64,000 bases of DNA from Icerya purchasi (lineage: Eukaryota > Arthropoda > Insecta > Hemiptera > Monophlebidae), in assembly GCA_039619475.1 (NCBI GenBank), contig CM077115.1, positions 503,647,352 to 503,711,351 on the forward strand. Direction: 5' to 3'. The notes below the pieces were generated by a model, which did not search any database, was not told the DNA's origin, and saw only the letters and a list, made by a program, of their open reading frames with translations. This document shows, piece after piece, positions 60,482-64,000 of this stretch. Position numbers and translations under genes: made by a program. Within the stretch, counting starts at the first letter, position 1, and the number at the start of each line of letters is the position of its first letter.

Positions 60482-60487
60482 AATAAA
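60482..60487 (+). terminator. Polyadenylation signal of peptide gene 2
   Basis: AATAAA within AATAAAGAGC, 131 nt after the stop. GAGCGAATAA lies earlier in the 3' UTR (about 60388). Both words are shared with paralogue 1. Confidence 0.7.
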
Positions 60488-60499
60488 GAGCGTTCTTTG

Positions 60500-61883
60500 A
60501 CTTTTCAGATTTTTCCGCCTTTTTTTTCTCAACTGATTTTTTAATTTTTAGCATCGTTAAAAGGTAGAACAACCGATTACTATTCGGGAGATTTACACCG
60601 AGTGGTGCGATAAATTTCGATGTAAAAAAAGCAATCTAACAACAGCTATTATTTCTATTAAAATAACTGTTTTTAATTTTTTTGATAATTCAAAATTACT
60701 TTTTTCCTCCAAAACTTAAAATCAACACTTGTTTTTTTTTTTGTTATTTGTGTGTGTGTGCGTTGCGAACGATATTTTATTACAAAATAGTCGCTAAATT
60801 TTTTCTATCTACTACACTCCGCAGGGTTCAGATTTATAATCTAATGTTTTATTATTGCTTTTTTTTCGATCATTAAACTTTTAATGAACTTTCGCGATTT
60901 TTTAATATTTTTACTTAAGTTGTAATATAACTCCTCTTGACCGATTTTTATTATTCGGACGGACTTTCAGATTTTCGTCAATTTTCAGCAATTTGAACGA
61001 AAAAAAAAGTGTCGACTTTCCGTCCTCTAATACTCGATTAATAAACGTTTTTCGGATTAGATGGAATCATTTTAGAAATTTTCCTACAAAAATCTTCTAT
61101 TGTTTTTCTTAAATTATTTCTAATCGAATTACGGGTTCTCAAGAACGAAATTCAGTTCTATGTTGCGTGATCTTTTCGCTTACGGAAGAGGATTTATTTC
61201 AGTATTATAATTTAACATATACATGATTTGCTCAAAAACGATTTCTAGAACGACTTCCTAGGTATCGCCCCGCGGTGTCACAAAATAACAACGCAAAAAA
61301 AAAAAACCAAAAAAAACTTACTATCCGGAGCGGAGCTAGATGGATTGCCAAATTCGATAAATGGACGTTGAAAAAATAACCATTAAAAAAAAAAAAAACT
61401 AACTCTGTAAAAAAGATAAAATTTCTTATTAATTGTTAAAATTATTCTTCATTGGCCGAAATAGCGCGGAATATCATCCGTTTTCTTTTCGATGAGTATA
61501 CGATTTTTTTGATATTATTTTCATAAATTCGTAATTTCCGTGCCCGTTTGCTTGAATAACGGTATAATTTTGTGCTCAGTAGTGAATGTCCAAAATTCAA
61601 AAATTAACGTTTTCTCGTTAGCTTTTCCTCGGTTCGTATTAAGCTATGGAGCAAATTCGTTTCAATTAATATTATATACTTTATTTAGTTATTATATAAC
61701 GTTCAATACAAAAGCCATCCAATTAAATTCCTGATTTTCTGATGAGATTTCTATTGAATTTCTGTAGAATTTTTAATACGAAAGCGATACTAGTTTTACA
61801 AATAGTGTGTTAAATTATACGGCGGGCAATTCGTTCGACAACTGCGAAGGGGCAATATTGATTGAACAAGTTTGTAATTTATT
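60500..61883. other. No recognised gene
   Basis: AT-rich with homopolymers. No third peptide paralogue was found by looking for an acceptor followed closely by an ATG and a hydrophobic start. Confidence 0.4.
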
Positions 61884-61976
61884 TATATATGTATATATAT
61901 GTACATATATATATATATATATATATATGTATATGTATATGTGTATATGTATATGTGTATATGTATATGTATATAT
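61884..61976. repeat. (AT)n/(GTAT)n microsatellite
   Basis: Mixed AT and GTATAT units. Tyr/Ile-rich frames across it are artefacts. Confidence 0.9.
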
Positions 61977-64000
61977 TCCGGTAGTATGATAGTTACATTG
62001 TCAGTCAGTCCACAGCAACTGCATAGAGACTATTTGGTTGTACCGTTTGCTCTATTCTCCAACCGCTTGGACTATACCACAGGGGATTTTGTGGTTATAT
62101 CTGTTTATTGTGTTGGACATGCCCTACGACGTGGCATTTCTCCCCCACTAATTTTTACTTGATTTTGTTTAACCGACACGAAAAGAGAGAATTATGGCTC
62201 ACAGCGCAGGATAGATGGAAGAAGAGCTACAAGCTCTATGCCTACCGAGACCAAGACGGCAGAAAATAAAAGGAGAAAATAAACATTGAGAGGCTGCTGA
62301 CGGGCTAGTACCAGAGCAGCAAATAAGTAAGATAGAGATGTTCCAATTGCATTTCTGAGCTTAAAATGAGAAAAGATTTGTTTTTTTTTCCTTTTTGGTT
62401 ATTGAATTTTCGTAACTTTAAAGCATTTTATAATATGAGCAAAAATTGTTTATATGTTATCCTCGGCTCTGATGGTTTTTTGATTTTGATGGAATACACG
62501 AAATAGGGGATTTTTAGGGGTTTCGATAAATCAGTTGTTTTCTTATTGTCGAAAAAATTTTAAGAAGAAGGGGAGCAACCAATGCTTAAGTGACCACCGT
62601 ATTTTTACGGTTTATTAAAAATCAAGCAAAATTACATCACGGTAATTGAAAAGAAAGGTATAATTCGGCTATAAGATATATTTATTTACGCTTCGACGGA
62701 TTTAAATATATCAGTTGCAAGTATCTTGTATTTCTGGCTTGTGAAAATATCTGTTTTTTGTCTTTTTTTAAGTCCGGTCGAAGCAAAATAATACCGTTGC
62801 TGATTCGAAAAAAGGTAGTTTTCGCATCATGCGTGTACTACCACCGAATGTTTAACTGCTTGTGAAATTGATTAATCCACATACTGGTTGACCTGTTAGT
62901 ATGCATATTATTAAATGAGTAATTCTTGTAAATATGCAAATGGTTCTATTGATAAAACTCACGAATTAATTAATAGAGGGGGTTTCTAGAAATCGATCGG
63001 TCTAGAAAGTGAAAACTATTCTTAGGAATCAAACTTGTATTTTGGCTTTAATAAAAAGTAAATTTAATTGTTGAATAAACGGTTAAAATGTCGGGGTAAA
63101 ATAAAAGCACGTAAAAATTTGTTTATTTACACGGCACGCGATGTCTAAATAGTGCGTAAAATAAAATACGCGTTCAAAATTGAAAAATAGCCGTAGCGTA
63201 AACTAATTGTAACTTAATTTGTTATTTTATTTTGAAATATTTCTCGATAGGAATATTTCGATCGGGTCTGCCAATTCGGTATAAATCCAAACAAAGCCTC
63301 CACCGCGCCTGGTATTTATAAATATTACACGGATCGATAAAATATCCGCTCCTCCGTATTTTCTATTAATACTGAGATACACTGAAGATATTTTTTCATA
63401 TGACGCAAGCTTTTTTTGCAGTGGGGAATTTTGAAAAAAATGTTTTAGGTAATAAATTTAATAAATGAACAACTTCTAACCCGGAACTATCCAGACTCGG
63501 TCAAATCTCAGTGACCGGTTAAAATAGAATGGGCGAATATCTAGAATTAAAAATACGTCTAATAAGTTACTCTCGATGAAATACACAATCAAGAAAAGTC
63601 TATTACATGCTGATCACCACCTCTTGTACTTGGAAAATCTGTTACGAAATTTTTTTGGTTTTTCTTTTTAACCGGACCGAGCCGGAAAGTGCAGATTTTT
63701 CCTAGTAAAAAAACTGTTTTCAAAACACTTTCAGCGAATTCGAATACGAAAATCGAAAGTTGATTATTTCTATTCAGACGAAGATACTGGAAAAATGTTG
63801 AAAAAAGTCCAAATTTTAAACGGCGGCTGTAAGAAAATTATGCGGATTTACGTGTAAAATCCGGGTTAATCGCTGACGAATATAAAATATTTTAGAGGTG
63901 AAACCGAAAGAGCGCTTACGATCGACCTATGCTCAGAAGCGGCGAGACGTACCAACCTGTTGGAATTCTGCGTCTTTTTTAGATTACACACTAAAATTTA
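61977..64000. other. No recognised gene
   Basis: About 2 kb of AT-rich sequence. A short frame near 62.18-62.26 kb (ELWLTAQDRWKKSYKLY) has a vague LINE-like look but cannot be assigned. Confidence 0.35.

Overview
This window looks like nuclear DNA from an arthropod, most probably an insect. It is AT-rich, dense in microsatellites and homopolymers, and packed with decayed insect-type transposable elements: several non-LTR retrotransposon (LINE) lineages, mariner, pogo/Tigger and Transib. There is no bacterial-style gene packing, and I found no rRNA, no CRISPR array and no convincing intact tRNA. A hymenopteran is possible because the two small peptide genes at the right end have X-Pro leader dipeptides like those of hymenopteran venom and immune peptides, but the sequence does not prove this.

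Layout. 0-4.4 kb: a 359-bp near-perfect palindrome, then two LINE 3' fragments on the minus strand. 6.4-10.4 kb: LINE family A scraps and a repeat with a long inverted repeat. 11-14.8 kb: a (TA)n/(GT)n tract, a GC/CpG-rich stretch (about 12.9-14.4 kb) that could be a promoter or 5' region, and a microsatellite. 15.0-20.1 kb: a complete mariner element with 29-bp terminal repeats, a LINE with an RNase H remnant, an R1-like 3' fragment, and an internally deleted second mariner ending in a family A tail. 22.7-29.7 kb: a decayed pogo-like element followed by a nearly full R1-clade LINE on the minus strand. 30.7-46.8 kb: a graveyard of LINEs. Most belong to family A, whose copies carry RNase H and end near GGTTGACGAGCCCAA plus oligo(A). 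A diverged non-coding tandem duplication lies at 41.7-42.8 kb. 49.6-53.7 kb: an internally deleted Transib with CACTATGG ends, another LINE, and a 1.1-kb palindrome. 55.3-56.2 kb: an RTE-like LINE.

The only convincing host genes are two short same-strand genes at 56.9 kb and 60.2 kb. Each encodes a secreted peptide of 61-63 residues. They share the signal-peptide pattern, an X-Pro dipeptide segment after the predicted cleavage site, a C-terminal TVLQ motif, a splice acceptor 8-10 nt before the ATG, and 3' UTR words (GAGCGAATAA and AATAAAGAGC). They are tandem paralogues of a family I cannot name, and are the best candidate here for something undescribed. Their 5' exons were not located. All other protein-like signal is transposon-derived or unassigned.
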